A DNA stretch of 64,000 nucleotides, taken from assembly GCA_907165275.2 (NCBI GenBank), contig OU015649.1, positions 15,592,001-15,656,000 of the forward strand, in the 5' to 3' direction. A program made the position numbers and the translations under genes. Position 1 is the first letter of the stretch. Each line of letters starts with the position of its first letter. The notes under the pieces were generated by a model. It did not search any database and was not told the origin of the DNA. It saw only the letters and a program-made list of their open reading frames with translations. This document shows, piece after piece, positions 18,155 through 28,972 of this stretch. The DNA is from Zygaena filipendulae. Lineage: Eukaryota > Arthropoda > Insecta > Lepidoptera > Zygaenidae.

Positions 18155-18309
18155 TTTATAAATAAAAATATATGTTTGTATGTCTGTCGTCTATGCGTTT
18201 CGAAACCATTGGTCCGATTGTAATGAAACTTTGGCGGGTTGTTCTGCCTGCGTCCGCAAAGGTTCCTGATCCCAAAACTCACGCGGGTGAAACCGCGGGG
18301 CACAGCTAG
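18155..18309 (+). mobile_element. Helitron-like subfamily E
   Basis: ATAAAAATATATGTTTGTATG, CATTGGTCCGATTGTAATGA, end ACCGCGGGGCACAGCTAG. A relative is at 36887-37039. Confidence 0.65.
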
Positions 18310-18310
18310 T

Positions 18311-18472
18311 AAATATGAATCCCTATTTCACTTGGTCACGGCATCACGCGTGAACTGCTGGACCAATTTCGCTAATCCTTTTTTGTTGTGTTTGGTATTG
18401 TCAGAAGAAAAAGAATAAAAGAAGTTAGAAGAAGAATAAAAGAAGGAATTCCAAAACTCACGCGGTTAGATT
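18311..18472 (+). mobile_element. Helitron-like subfamily B, 3'-truncated
   Basis: AAATATGAATCCCTATTTCAC and GGCATCACGCGTGAACTGCTGG, directly following a CTAG end. Confidence 0.65.
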
Positions 18473-18537
18473 ATTATGGTTTGTGACTTGGTGTGATCAT
18501 ACGTCGATATTTAAATTATATTATGTTTCACCGTTAT

Positions 18538-18722
18538 GGAGCAACGGTTTCACCCACGGTAATTTCGGAGTATTCCAGGATAAACTATACGTATAAACCT
18601 TTCTCTTGAACAACTCTATCTATTAGTGAAAACCGCATGGAAATCCGTTCAGTATTGCGTTTGAGTTTACCGCTAACAGACAGACAGACGCGGCGGAGGA
18701 CTTTGTTTGTAGGATTAATAAG
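18538..18722 (-). mobile_element. Degenerate Helitron-like repeat
   Basis: ACGGTTTCACCCACGGTAAT, then AACCGCATGGAAATCCGTTC and AGACAGACAGACGCGGCGG; a related tail is at 53690-53815. Confidence 0.5.
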
Positions 18723-18746
18723 ACCTTTATAAAAATGACAAAAGAT

Positions 18747-18936
18747 ATACTAATATTATAAAGGGGTAAAGTTTGTGAGGTTGTAGGGAGTAATCTCTGG
18801 ATCTACTGAACCGATTTTGAAAGTTCTTTTACCAATAGAAAGCCACGTTATTTGTGAGTGTCATAAGCTTTCTTGTAACCCGGAATTCTAGCGGAAATCC
18901 GAAATTACCGCGGGTGATACCGCGGGAAACAATTAG
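18747..18936 (+). mobile_element. Helitron-like subfamily C
   Basis: ATACTAATATTATAAAGGGG, GTAATCTCTGGATCTACTGA, end GCGGGAAACAATTAG (CTAG decayed). Confidence 0.65.
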
Positions 18937-19604
18937 TTAATCATATAAGGTACATATAATATTATTAAGGTCTTAATGAACCTTAGTGAATTCAAAAAAT
19001 GTCAATTATTATTGAAATAATAATAATATCAAAACATTTTGTCAGAAAAAAGTCACTTAAATATTAATATAATACCATGTTGTGGTAGATATGCAAACAA
19101 AATAACATCATAATATTATTGTTTATTAATAGAAAAACAAACAGCCAAAGAAAAAAATAATTTAATGATTACAAACAAATTGAGCTGAAAAAACGAAATA
19201 ATGTCAAAGTGTTTGTTTCTTTATAAAAAAACAATGTGAGCGTGTTTCAAATGAGATACCTACTCTTTTTATTTCAACAGTTATATTTTTAACTTAATTG
19301 CTTTCTCTTTCCATCAAGCTTTCCCGAATAGAGTGCGAGGGAGACCACTCCAGCTTGGACTGATGTAAAGTTATCTATTGTGTCTGTGTAAAGTAGACGT
19401 TATAACAATCTCGTATTCCCCTGTTTTCTTTTCCAAATTTAAACCGGACCGGTTTAAATTTCTTTCATGAATTATACTGAAAATGACTTTCAATAAAAAT
19501 TTTGGTTTTTTTTTTAAGAATACCCTAATATTATGAAGGAATTTAGCTGCGCTGTGTGTTGTTCGCACACGAGCGATCAAATTGTGTGCAATTTGATTGC
19601 TATT
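18937..19604. other. Non-genic stretch
   Basis: AT-rich with T and A runs; frames at 19371-19580 have no domain. Confidence 0.45.
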
Positions 19605-19905
19605 CTCCAGGGTATGAAAACAAAAATTCTAATTAGTCCGTCAGAATATAAAAAAATAATAGACACGTATTTTAGCTTTTTCAAATTGATGAAAATAAAC
19701 ATAGATAAAGCACATTTAAGTTTAGGGTGGGGGACTCGTGACGTCATTATTCAGTATAAGCTCAGTACAAACTGCACCGGGTGGTGTGCAATGTATCGCC
19801 GTTTTTTTTAATTAAGTTAATTAATAAAATAGAAAAAATACGTGTGCAATATTTTTTATTAATCTTCACGACGGACTAAAAAGGAAAATCTGGTCAAGTA
19901 GCCAA
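19605..19905 (+). mobile_element. M1-type MITE
   Basis: CCAGGGTATGAAAAC start, ATTCTAATTAGTCCGTCAG, one TGACGTCA at 19739-19746 (second site lost), GACGGACTAAA and AAGTAGCCAA end. Confidence 0.75.
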
Positions 19906-19984
19906 TTTTGGCTTGGCTCATTTTAATTAAAATAAAGTCATGACATTGTTAATATTCCAACAAAAAAAAATCATTCATACATCA

Positions 19985-20027
19985 GAATGCAGAACTTCCT
20001 CTTTTTTGGAAGTCGGTTAAAAAGAAA
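19985..20027 (-). repeat. Short repeat fragment 'TTAACCGACTTCC'
   Basis: Minus strand TTTTTAACCGACTTCCAAAA, matching TTTTAACCGACTAACAAAAA at 33680-33700. I recall this word as common in lepidopteran DNA. Confidence 0.5.
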
Positions 20028-20281
20028 TAGATACGTTATTTGAGGTACGAAAAATGGCGCAGTAAAACTAGTAGTTACCGAAGCTCCGCAAAGCGCTTGC
20101 GGCGGCGGCGGCGTCCACAGCGCGAGTGAGTGCCACATGGAATGCAGTTCCATTTTTGAATAACAGGAAAATTCAAATTCATAAAAACTCCGAATTCATG
20201 CCCAAAAAAATCCTTTGTTTTTATACATTTTGATCAAGTTTATATCTGACTATCTGTTTCACTCGCCTTTATTTAAATTTT

Positions 20282-20507
20282 TAACCCCCTTTTCACCTCT
20301 TCACGGGATGAAATTTGACAAACGTTGAAACAACTGTTTCAATAACCGATTTGATTCTTAAAAAAATATCTCAAGACATTCAGTTAAGGTACTGTATATT
20401 CCCATCAGTAGCATAATTTTTTTACAGAATTGGATCAGTGATTTCAGAGATTACCCCTTAAATCCAAACTTATAAACTTTGCCTCTTTATAATATTAGTA
20501 TAGACTG
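20282..20507 (-). mobile_element. Degenerate Helitron-like repeat
   Basis: AACCCCCTTTTCACCTCTTC, GGATCAGTGATTTCAGAGAT, end CTTTATAATATTAGTATAGA on the minus strand. The right part matches subfamily C. Confidence 0.5.
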
Positions 20508-20791
20508 GCAAACGGAGGCTGAACAACACTCGTGTTTGATGTATGAGTATCGCTGCTCTGTCATTATTAGTTTTGTCTCTCTGTTTGTATTTGTTGTATA
20601 GATAGATCAATATAACTAAGGAGGGAATGGAAAAAGCTTTTATTTATTACCGAGTCTAACTTTGTACTGTTGCTATAGCCGGTTGCCGTGCTCAGGAGCT
20701 CTTGCAGATATGAAAATCATTATATTTTTATATATGTTTATTATGATATAAACTTATAGCATATACTCACATACCATACGTACCTATAGAC

Positions 20792-21569
20792 TAGTGAAGT
20801 GCCTGATCGTTAAAAATATGTATCCGCGGATACGGATCCGGATATGGATATTTGGTGTCAAGATAATTATCACGATAACTTCTGTAAACTCAATGATTTA
20901 AAATCCGAGGAATAAATTTTTAGTAACTCTTATAGCAAGTTTAAATCGATTACGTAGGTACAACTAACTTAATTATGTAAAAGTGAATAGACAAAATTTA
21001 TAACAATAAGTACATATTGTATGTTAAGAAATGTAACAGCTCGTGAGAATGCGTAAGCGAGTGCCTATAGCAGCGATGATAACTTATGTGCCATCTCTTA
21101 TTTATACTGTATAATTTTATTATTGTGTATCGGTACTGTAGGTCTATAGTAATGCGAAATATTGCAAAAAATAAGATGTATATGACTGTTTGTTGCCAAA
21201 ACATAAATAAATAAAAAATAAATAAGATCCGCGGATACGGATACGGATACGAACCTTAACTTTTTTATATCGGTGTTGGTGAATGTGACCTTGAAATGAT
21301 AGTTGACGCTACTTGACAGGAAATGTTTTGAATTGCATTGCGCAGATCTATTTTAATTTTGTTTATATAATATCTAAATGGAATTTAATAGTTTTTCATT
21401 GTTACTTAATCACCTATACATATTATACAGAATTTCATCTATGCAGTGTAAATTAATAAGGTAAAAGATCCGTAAAAAGATCCGCCAAAAAAGTAACGGA
21501 TACGGATCTTTCTATTCCCTCGGATATCTGCGGATATGGGTACGGATACGGATATCCGGCACATCACTA
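20792..21569. mobile_element. hAT-like non-autonomous transposon (778 bp)
   Basis: Termini TAGTGAAGTGCC (left) and GGCACATCACTA (right) form an inverted repeat with one mismatch in 12. The flanks CTATAGAC (20784-20791) and CTGTAGAC (21570-21577) agree at 7 of 8 bases, the duplication length of hAT elements. Subterminal regions hold many GGATACGGAT words in both halves (20820-20850, 21225-21255, 21455-21555). No transposase frame; 20998-21204 is not meaningful. Confidence 0.8.
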
Positions 21570-21577
21570 CTGTAGAC

Positions 21578-22030
21578 AACCACTACCTCTACCACCTTGC
21601 GTTAGAAACAAGATAACTTGCTCTGTTTAATCTCACCATATCCGTGTGTGAAACTTTAAGAAACTCATTGACTTGACGGGTTCGACTTTTTAATTCGTGC
21701 GTAAAACGAGCCGTTATGAAAGTCTACGTTTGTTTGTTTTTTGGAAGCCCACGTCGCCGCCGGCTCGGGCCAGGGCGGGGCGAGGTGGGGCGGGGCGGGG
21801 CGGGCAAGGCCTCCGGCGCCAGAATTTAAAATACGTTTGATGCGCTGATTTCTCGTTTGTTTTTTATTTTTATTCATTCAGGATGTTTGTTTCTTTTTTG
21901 CTTTTTTTGCTAAGTCTGTATTTTATTAGACTTTTTAATGTTTATTTACTTTGATACTTTTAATTGAAGATATCGTTTACTTACTTTATTCCTGTTAATG
22001 GCGTTCTGTTGTTATACTGCTTTTATCATG
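21578..22030. other. Non-genic stretch with a GC-rich island
   Basis: 21745-21823 is dominated by GGGGCGGGGC-type repeats in otherwise AT-rich DNA. The frame 21665-21877 over it is low complexity. No promoter could be assigned. Confidence 0.5.
21773..21812. repeat. GGGGC-type GC-box-like tandem run
   Basis: GGCGGGGCGAGGTGGGGCGG followed by further GGGGCG units. It could bind SP1/KLF-type factors, but this is inference. Confidence 0.5.
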
Positions 22031-22034
22031 GCTA

Positions 22035-22130
22035 ACGACCGACGACGATGGAGTGACATGGTCCACTCGAGGTCCTGGATTTGATTCCCGTAGGGGGCGG
22101 AACATGTATAATTTTTTTAAATAGTTAACT
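22035..22130 (+). repeat. tRNA-like SINE head fragment
   Basis: A box-like GATGGAGTGACATGG and B box-like GGATTTGATTCCCG on the plus strand, no body. Probably a SINE B relative abutting the next copy in opposite orientation. Confidence 0.45.
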
Positions 22131-22132
22131 GC

Positions 22133-22343
22133 TATAAGCTCGTGTCGTGGAAACCATAGAATAAGTGGTATACCTATACCTACTATATATATTATATTAT
22201 ACAGTATACATATACAAACATGCCCAGACCAGAAAGTGAACTCCTGCGTTCATCACTCATAGTCCACTCTCACTGGGAATCGAATACGGAACCTTGATTA
22301 GCGATAGGTATAATGACTTACTGAGCCAATCGGGTCGTCAAAG
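22133..22343 (-). mobile_element. tRNA-headed SINE (family B)
   Basis: Minus strand head GACCCGATTGGCTCAGTAAG with B box-like TATTCGATTCCCAG. The body ends in TTTCCACGACACGAGCTTAT. Better copies are at 36298 and 59884. Confidence 0.75.
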
Positions 22344-22395
22344 AGTTCCCGAAGAAATCTCAAAACACAATCTGGTGAAACCGCGGGCGTCAGCT
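22344..22395 (+). mobile_element. Helitron 3' end scrap
   Basis: GGTGAAACCGCGGGCGTCAG, hairpin end without a clean CTAG. Confidence 0.45.
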
Positions 22396-22975
22396 GTATA
22401 ATATTTACAACTTCTGCAAAGATACGTTCCGTGTTATATTTTTTATCGTGGAATATTATTTTATGTTTTTACTTTTTAGTGTTAGTACATTAGTTGTTAA
22501 TGGAGTTTTGATGTGTTTTGTGTCTCGGCTCTTAGAATTTTATACAATTCAACAACATAAATACCCAGGGCGTCTTTCACAAATAATTTATTCTTGATTG
22601 AGTAAAATTTATATTCAATTTCGATTAATTTTACTGTTTAACATATAAACTTTACCTACACTTATGGTTGATCTAATTTTAAGTTCATTAAAACAGATTA
22701 AATCGTAGATATTCTATAATTATGCAGTCACATATATTTCGTTAATTTCCAGCACAGAACGTGCTGTACGTAACGATATCTTTTAAAAATGCTGCTATCC
22801 TTAGTGTTAAATAAGAATTTTAAAAATGTTATTTACTCCTTACCACCAATATATTATGTAGATATATTTCCTATATTATTTGTCGTAACTTAAATATAAA
22901 AGTGTCATTAGTAAACTTATGCTTTTGCATAAGTTAGGGTTTCCGTAATGTAATTTATAAGTTGCTACTTATCGT
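22396..22975. other. Non-genic stretch
   Basis: AT-rich, nothing recognised. Confidence 0.45.
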
Positions 22976-23315
22976 TTTGCCCGTGATTTCGTCCGCGTAG
23001 AAGTCTAAAATTGTTGTAATAGGATTTTTAATTGATTTTTTTCGGTATTAAATTCGTCATAACATATAAAATATCATGTTAAAATGCTTGAACGTGAACG
23101 TGATTCCTTACAAACTTTACCCCCCTTTTTCACCCCCTAGAAGGGTAGAATTTGGAAAAATACCTTCTTATCGGATGCCTACGTCATTCATACAAAGAAC
23201 ACACCCTCCAAGTTTCAGGTCTCTACAATCAGCGGTTTAGGCTGTGCGTTGATCCGTCAGTCAGTCATTCAGGAAATCAGGACAAAGCATTTTATATTAT
23301 ATATGTATAGATGAT
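22976..23315 (-). repeat. Degenerate dispersed repeat
   Basis: TTTTGCCCGTGATTTCGTCC, CCCCCCTTTTTCACCCCCTA, ending TTATATTATATATGTATAGA. Same layout as 20282-20507 (CCCTTTTCACC) but longer; class uncertain. Confidence 0.45.
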
Positions 23316-24254
23316 ATTTTAAGTTAAAGTTGGTAACTAAAGAAGCATGCATACGTAGTAGCAGTGAGCAGAATAAAAAAAAATTTGACCACTTACAAAC
23401 TCTTTTGTTTTCTTTGTAAACACATTTAAAAGACTTGCCGGTCTCTAACGGTGCAGTAAAACAAAAAAAAAAGAGAAAAATGTAGAGTTATCGGTTATTT
23501 TACGGCAAACGCTGATCTAAAACCGCTGCGTAATGCGATCTCGTTGGATTCTAATTGTGCGCGATCCGCCATCGACTTAACGACGCTCGGACGGCCCGGC
23601 CCGGCCCGGCCCGGTGCGGCGCGGCGCCGGACGGAGGGACGGCTTGTTACCATTAATGGTCGTCCCTTTTTTGATCGCAAAGCACTATTATTTTTAAATG
23701 TAAAAATATTTTCCGCTCCACCGCCCGCCGGCGATAAAGTACTTTTGCGAGCGGAACGCTGAGAGCTATCGGTTTTACGATCTGTTCAAACCGATATGCT
23801 GATGAAATTGTATCCACTAACAATTAATACTTGCCCAATAATATAACAATTTATTTTTAAGCTGTTGAAAGATAACATCTCAATTAGAATTCATATTTAT
23901 TTAAATTATGAAAAATGTAAATAACACCTTTGAACCTTGAAACGCACAAAATATTTTCTTGTGTACAGGATTAAGTATGAAAAAAAAAATGCCGTTTTAA
24001 TGAGCCATAAAGCGGATTGCATATTTAAGTGGGTTAAATATTGCACGAGGGCTATTACTAAATTTACAAAGCTCGTTCGGAGAGATTAAGCGCTTGTAAA
24101 AATATTACGGTCCACTGGAGAAATTTAGCTGTGTGCCTCGTTACTTTGTAGCTTTGTTGACTTTGAACTTAGCAAGGTTCAATCTCGAGATATTTTTGGA
24201 AACTCTCTGCTAAAAATAACAAAAATACTTACTCTAAATGTTGCGACCTAAGAT
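23316..24254. other. Non-genic stretch with a GC-rich block
   Basis: 23585-23645 reads as CGGCCCGGCCCGGCCCGG followed by GCGGCGCGGCGCCGG. The open frames on both strands here (23495-23762) are products of that composition. The rest is AT-rich and apparently single copy. Confidence 0.5.
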
Positions 24255-24553
24255 CAGGGGCGTATTTTGAAATTTGGCGCCCCAAGCCTATAAGCGTCGC
24301 CGCCCCAGGTGTCAAGGAAAAAAACGATTTAAATAAAAAAAAAAATCAATATTTTGAAATTATTTTTGAGGTGAGAAGTAAAAATTTGTGGAATAAGTTA
24401 AAGAGTTAAAGTTTTATTTGTTATTTATTGGAGGTAGAGATAAACAGCGCCAGGCACCATCGCATCATTTATTTCCATCGCAAACAGCGCCAAAACCAAA
24501 ACGAAATCAATCCCGGATGGCCATATTACGGTATATAAATAAATACGCCCCTG
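24255..24553. mobile_element. TIR transposon remnant (299 bp)
   Basis: CAGGGGCGTATTTT at the left and AAATACGCCCCTG at the right form a 13-bp inverted repeat. Interior is non-coding. CAG-GGGCGTATTT ends are seen in hAT elements, but I could not find a clear 8-bp duplication. Confidence 0.65.
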
Positions 24554-24641
24554 CGGATAAGATATAATGATGTCTTGAGTCTAGTTTTAAACGTGCTGAC
24601 GTATCTTTTCATTTGAAATGAAACAAATACGTTTTATTTAA

Positions 24642-24863
24642 TCCTACTTATATTATAAATGTGTGAAAGTGTGGATGTTTGGATGTGTTACTCAATCACG
24701 CAAAAACGGCTGAACGGATTTGGATGAAATTTGGCATGCACGTTGTCTAGGGTACAGAGAAGGACATAGGGTACTTTTTATCCCGGAATTCAAGCGGGAA
24801 CTCCGAAATTACCGCGGGTGAAACTCCGAAATTACCGCGGGTGAAACTGCGGGGCACAGCTAG
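24642..24863 (+). mobile_element. Lep1-type Helitron with internal duplication
   Basis: TCCTACTTATATTATAAATG start, end GCGGGGCACAGCTAG. The unit ACTCCGAAATTACCGCGGGT is repeated in tandem at about 24800-24845, just before the hairpin. Confidence 0.85.
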
Positions 24864-25002
24864 TATTTAATATAATGGGTGGCAAGTTAGCAAGGCAAGA
24901 AAAGTGCATTGTCTGTTAGTCAGTCAATGTACTCTGATAAAGGTATTCTTTCTGTTTCCTGTGGTTTCAGCCGCAAACGTAAAATTTTGCGGGATCGACT
25001 AG

Positions 25003-25292
25003 TCTATAATATATAAAAATGAACCCTATTTCCCTTGGTCACGGCATCACGCGTGAACGGCTGGACCAATTTTGATAATTATTTTTTATTGTAAAAAGGT
25101 TCTTATAACATAAGTTTGGTGTTCCTGCGGGAATCCCGAAACTCACGCGGGTAAAACGAAACGGTCGGATCGATTTTGATGGTACTCTCACTGCTAATTA
25201 GCTGATGTTATAAAAATTAAATTAGATTCCTACTTTGGAGTACCTGGGAGAATTCCGAAACTCGCGCGGTTGAAACCGCGGGGCACAGCTAG
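25003..25292 (+). mobile_element. Helitron-like subfamily B, full length
   Basis: TCTATAATATATAAAAATGA start, CACGGCATCACGCGTGAACG, end GAAACCGCGGGGCACAGCTAG. It shows that subfamily B shares the Lep1 terminus. Confidence 0.75.
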
Positions 25293-25628
25293 TATATGTG
25301 TAAAAATAACGCCAGCTGTGACGCTATGCTCGATACGATTATAGGACCATTAATTATATTATGATGTTGTATTAATTCGATTATCCGGGCCTGTACGAGT
25401 CGAGTGGAGCCCTCGCAGCAACAGATAAGCGATTTATCGACGGATTATTAGTAATCAAACATCAATAAAGCTGATGATCTCTATCTGATTAGGTACTTAT
25501 CGTACGCGAGAATCGATCCATGTAATTAATAGGTTGTGTACGGTCACCAAAAATAGCCTTACCGGGAATGATTCCTTATTCTGATGAGATAAACAAAAAA
25601 TTGAATTTTTGTAAAGAAAAAAAATTAT
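25293..25628. other. Non-genic stretch
   Basis: No gene or repeat recognised. Confidence 0.45.
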
Positions 25629-25690
25629 GACTGGATTAGCGCAGTCACCATGCCTCTTCTAAAGGTTCGGGGTTCGATCGGAGTGGATTT
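25629..25690 (+). repeat. SINE family B head fragment
   Basis: TGGATTAGCGCAGTCACCATG and GGGGTTCGATC resemble the tRNA-like head of family B without its body. Confidence 0.5.
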
Positions 25691-25837
25691 TCTATAGTGG
25701 AATTGTTAAGGGTCTATATAAAAAACAAACATTGTGATTTTATACTATTTAACTAAGTGAAATGATATCAACAACCTTTTTTAAATCGAAACTAGAAGTT
25801 CAGTAAATCACTGTTTAATAGATCTTACTCTTACAAG

Positions 25838-25997
25838 TTAGGAGTTCCCCCGGGAATTCCGGGATGAAAAACCCTGCGTTTTTTCGTACTCGTGACAACG
25901 TACATATGAAAAATTTCATGACGATCCGTTGAATACTTAAGGTTTGAAAGCGTTACTAACTGACAGACTAATATTTGTGTTTATATTGAGTTAGGAT
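25838..25997 (-). mobile_element. Lep1-type Helitron, hairpin end lost
   Basis: AGTTCCCCCGGGAATTCCGG, CGTGACAACGTACATATGAA, end TTTATATTGAGTTAGGATT. Confidence 0.6.
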
Positions 25998-26045
25998 TCA
26001 CTTGACATCCAGGACTAAGTTACTTGTAGTAAAAAAAAATTAGTT

Positions 26046-26127
26046 CGCAGTCGGTAGGATTCGAACCTACGCTCCCAGAGGGAATCTGATTTCTAGTCAG
26101 ACGCCTTAACCGCTCGGCCACGACTGC
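26046..26127 (-). tRNA. tRNA-Ser (anticodon AGA)
   Basis: An 82-nt type II tRNA that decodes serine UCU (and UCC/UCA if A34 is edited to inosine). The acceptor stem GCAGTCG pairs perfectly with CGACTGC, with discriminator G. A box TGGCCGAGCGG and B box GGTTCGAATCC are exact. The anticodon loop is CTAGAAA (anticodon at 26092-26094), with a long variable arm TCCCTCTGGGA as required for serine. A T-run (minus strand TTTTTTTTT near 26032-26040) can terminate Pol III. Identical to the copies at 27357 and 33451. The 67-residue frame across it is an artefact. Confidence 0.97.
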
Positions 26128-26434
26128 TTCTGTTATGGATACACAATTATTGTATTTTGTCATCGAACGCCATTGCTCCGTAAGTTTTTGGTTTATTGCC
26201 ACAAGTGTAGTTATGAAAAACAAAATTTTATGAATAGAGCTGTAATTATTTTAACAAAAAAAAAACAACAGGCATTAATTAGTGAATAAGTAACTGTGTG
26301 TGTAGGTACCTACTGTAAATATTATTTTTATTAATAACTATACATTTATTTGCATAAATAAAATTGAAGTGTCTACTTGAAAACTGTACTTATAACAGGA
26401 CCAACTCTTTAATTTTTTTTTAATGTTTTGTTGT
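26128..26434. other. Non-genic stretch
   Basis: AT-rich; a scrap of Helitron subfamily D (ATAAATAAAATTGAAGTGTC) at 26353-26372. Confidence 0.45.
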
Positions 26435-26605
26435 TATGACATTTCGAGCTGTATAATTCCTTCGGTGCCAGCCAAGTGATCCGAAAAAGATTTTGTACCC
26501 ATAAATGTTAATTTCAAACTGTACAACGATGCTAAACGCTACTATAGATAGACCAAATACATTATTTTTTTTTACTTGAAACTTTGCGAAAGACTATAAG
26601 TAGAA
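26435..26605 (+). repeat. Dispersed repeat family H, degenerate third copy
   Basis: GACATTTCGAGCTG, CCTTCGGTGCCAGCCAAG and TTACTTGAAACTTTGCGAAAG match 58650-58825 in order, with gaps. Confidence 0.5.
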
Positions 26606-27010
26606 AAAAAATAAGTTACCAACTCACGATGGTGGCTACTTGCTGACAGTCCGCACAGTGCGGCAGAGCAGGTGTAAACACGGCCACAATCAGCGATGGG
26701 AGCAAACACCAACATTTTGGCCGACGCAATCCGCCGGAGTAACTACGCCACACTGTGCACTGCGAATCCAGTCATATTCACACCATTTTCATACGTAGGT
26801 ACCTACTTATCTAGTGTGCGGCTTGTCATGTCTTATGCAAGCACCAGAAACTAATAGACTGGTTGACTAAGTTTTAGTTTTTAGACCGTCATAAAAATAT
26901 TGTAACCGTACTTATATTTTTTTACGTACCTACGTCATTGAGTCGAAATTTTGTTAGGATTTTATAGGTTTGATGTTTTGTTTCTACGTTTAGAGAACTT
27001 TATATCATTA
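26606..27010. other. Non-genic stretch
   Basis: 26640-26770 is less AT-rich; nothing recognised. Confidence 0.45.
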
Positions 27011-27207
27011 CTAGCTGTTTCCAGCGGTTTCGTCGCGGTAATTACGAAATTCCCGCGGGAATTCCAGAAAAAAGTACCCTGTGTCCTTATGTGTACCCCT
27101 AACAACGTGTGTGCAAAATTTCATGGTGATCGGTTCAGCCTAATGACCGTAAAAGCGTACCTAACAAACAAACAGACGAACTCACTTTCGCATTTATATA
27201 GTAAGGG
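27011..27207 (-). mobile_element. Lep1-type Helitron
   Basis: CTAGCTGTTTCCAGCGGTTTC, AAATTCCCGCGGGAATTCC, CCCTAACAACGTGTGTGC, end TCGCATTTATATAGTAAGG. Confidence 0.75.
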
Positions 27208-27356
27208 ATATAACATGTATCGCAATTCTAACATTTTGTAACCCAAAGTGTGATGGTTTGGTGCGAGTACCCAATACCAAATCTCCCACCAAAAAGCGAA
27301 AGTATCATATCGAAAAACACATAATATGGCTATGTATTAATAATATTCTCACAGAA

Positions 27357-27438
27357 GCAGTCGTGGCCGAGCGGTTAAGGCGTCTGACTAGAAATCAGAT
27401 TCCCTCTGGGAGCGTAGGTTCGAATCCTACCGACTGCG
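27357..27438 (+). tRNA. tRNA-Ser (anticodon AGA)
   Basis: Same 82-nt sequence as 26046-26127 but on the plus strand. Anticodon AGA at 27390-27392, A box 27364-27374, B box 27417-27427, perfect 7-bp acceptor stem, no intron, no encoded CCA. TTTTT follows ten bases downstream as a Pol III terminator. Flanks are unlike those of the other copies, so it is not part of a visible larger duplication. Confidence 0.97.
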
Positions 27439-27500
27439 AATGGAACTTTTTGCTTTAGATAATAAAAAAATACATGACATTATTTTAAATTAGTGCAATT

Positions 27501-27619
27501 CTTACTATATAAATGCGAATGTTAGTGAAAATTTGCATGCACCTCCACATGAGTACAGTTAAGGACACAGGTTCCTTTTATCCCGAAATCAACGCGGGTG
27601 AAACCGCGGGCAACAGCTA
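27501..27619 (+). mobile_element. Helitron-like repeat, internally deleted
   Basis: TTACTATATAAATGCGAATG start and GAAACCGCGGGCAACAGCTA end are joined with about 80 bp missing. Confidence 0.6.
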
Positions 27620-27662
27620 CAAAAACTATAGTGTTTATTACTCGTATGAAATTCGGATGTCT

Positions 27663-27859
27663 ACTACTAATATTATAAATGTGAAAGTGTGGATGTTTGG
27701 ATGTTTGTTACTCAATCACACAAAAACGGCTGAACAGATTTAGATGAAATTTGGCATGCACGTAGTCAGGGGTACAGAGAAGGATATAGGGTACTTTTTA
27801 TCCCGAAATTCCCACGGGAACTCCGAAATTACCGCAGGTGAAACCGCGGGGCACAGCTA
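27663..27859 (+). mobile_element. Lep1-type Helitron
   Basis: ACTACTAATATTATAAATGTG, GTGGATGTTTGGATGTTTG, end CCGCGGGGCACAGCTA (final G mutated). Confidence 0.8.
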
Positions 27860-27879
27860 TTTCAATACATATTATGTCT

Positions 27880-28630
27880 TTCCTCTCCGACACAGACGTC
27901 TTGGATCCTTGTTAATCGGGTTAGCCAATCACCCGCTCAGCACCGGACCCGGGTGTTGTCAGCGGTGGGCTAAGCAGGGCCGGGTATCCGGCGACAAACG
28001 GACCATCCGTGGCCTATATATTGATCGGTAGTTTGAAATGATTGGATTATACACGGTGAAAGGTTCAACGAGGGAATTATCAAAGAAGGGTTTGATTCTC
28101 GTTTCGATTAACATAAAAGAACGTAAAATATTTATTTTTTCGTAAAAAAATACTAACAAAAATCGAGCGCGAAGATTGACGACGTGCCGCTGAACCGTGG
28201 TCGTTATTCGACGCCCTGTATCCTTGGTAGGCACGCCGACAAATCTAATATCAAAACCGTTCACTCTTGTAAATCTACGTTTCCTGTTTTTTTTTTCTCT
28301 TTCTTTCTTTCACTTCGGCTTCGCTCAGCTCGTCCCTTAAACTCAAAATCTTATTATAATAAATTTTTGCATAAAATTTGCATAAATCTGTACAGTGTGT
28401 TGGTTTTATTTTGATTTGGATAATGTGAAATATCGTATCGCGCTGTTTTATTTGAAGGAAATAATTATTGAGGTCACTCTATTTTTATCAAAAGTTCATA
28501 TGATTAGAGAGTTATCATAGAATTTTATCAAAAATTTGCGTTATGTCAAGTTTTTCGTGAAATTTTAAAGCTCGATTTATCGTTCATCAACCTAATCAGC
28601 TTTGAAATAATTAGTTTCATACGAAATGTC
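27880..28630. other. Non-genic stretch with a possible dispersed repeat
   Basis: 28200-28285 (GGCACGCCGACAAATCTAAT...) resembles 54640-54690 (GGCACGCCGAAAAATCTTAT...), so part is repetitive. Short frames on both strands without domains. A T-run and pyrimidine tract lie at 28290-28315. Confidence 0.4.
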
Positions 28631-28647
28631 CTTCATAATTGGGTATT

Positions 28648-28972
28648 CTCCAAGGTATGAATATCAAAATTCTAATTAGTCCGTCAGTTAGAAAATAAAA
28701 AAATAATAGACACGTATTTTTTGCTTTTTCAATTTAATGAAAATGAACATAGATAAAGCGCATTAAAGTTTAGGGTGGGGGGCTCGTGACGTCAATATTC
28801 ATTATAAGCGCCATACAAACCACACCGAACTGTGACGTCACGCGAAATTTCAACTCAATGTATCTCTGTTATTTTTTGAGTACGTAAAAAAAGAAAAAAT
28901 ACGTGTCCAATATTTTTACTAATCTAGACGACGCGACGGACTAAAAAAATTTTTTTATCAAGTAGCCAATTG
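28648..28972 (+). mobile_element. M1-type MITE
   Basis: AAGGTATGAATATC start, AATTAGTCCGTCAG, TGACGTCA at 28787-28794 and 28833-28840, GACGGACTAAAA, end CAAGTAGCCAA. Faces the inverted copy at 29336. Confidence 0.8.
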
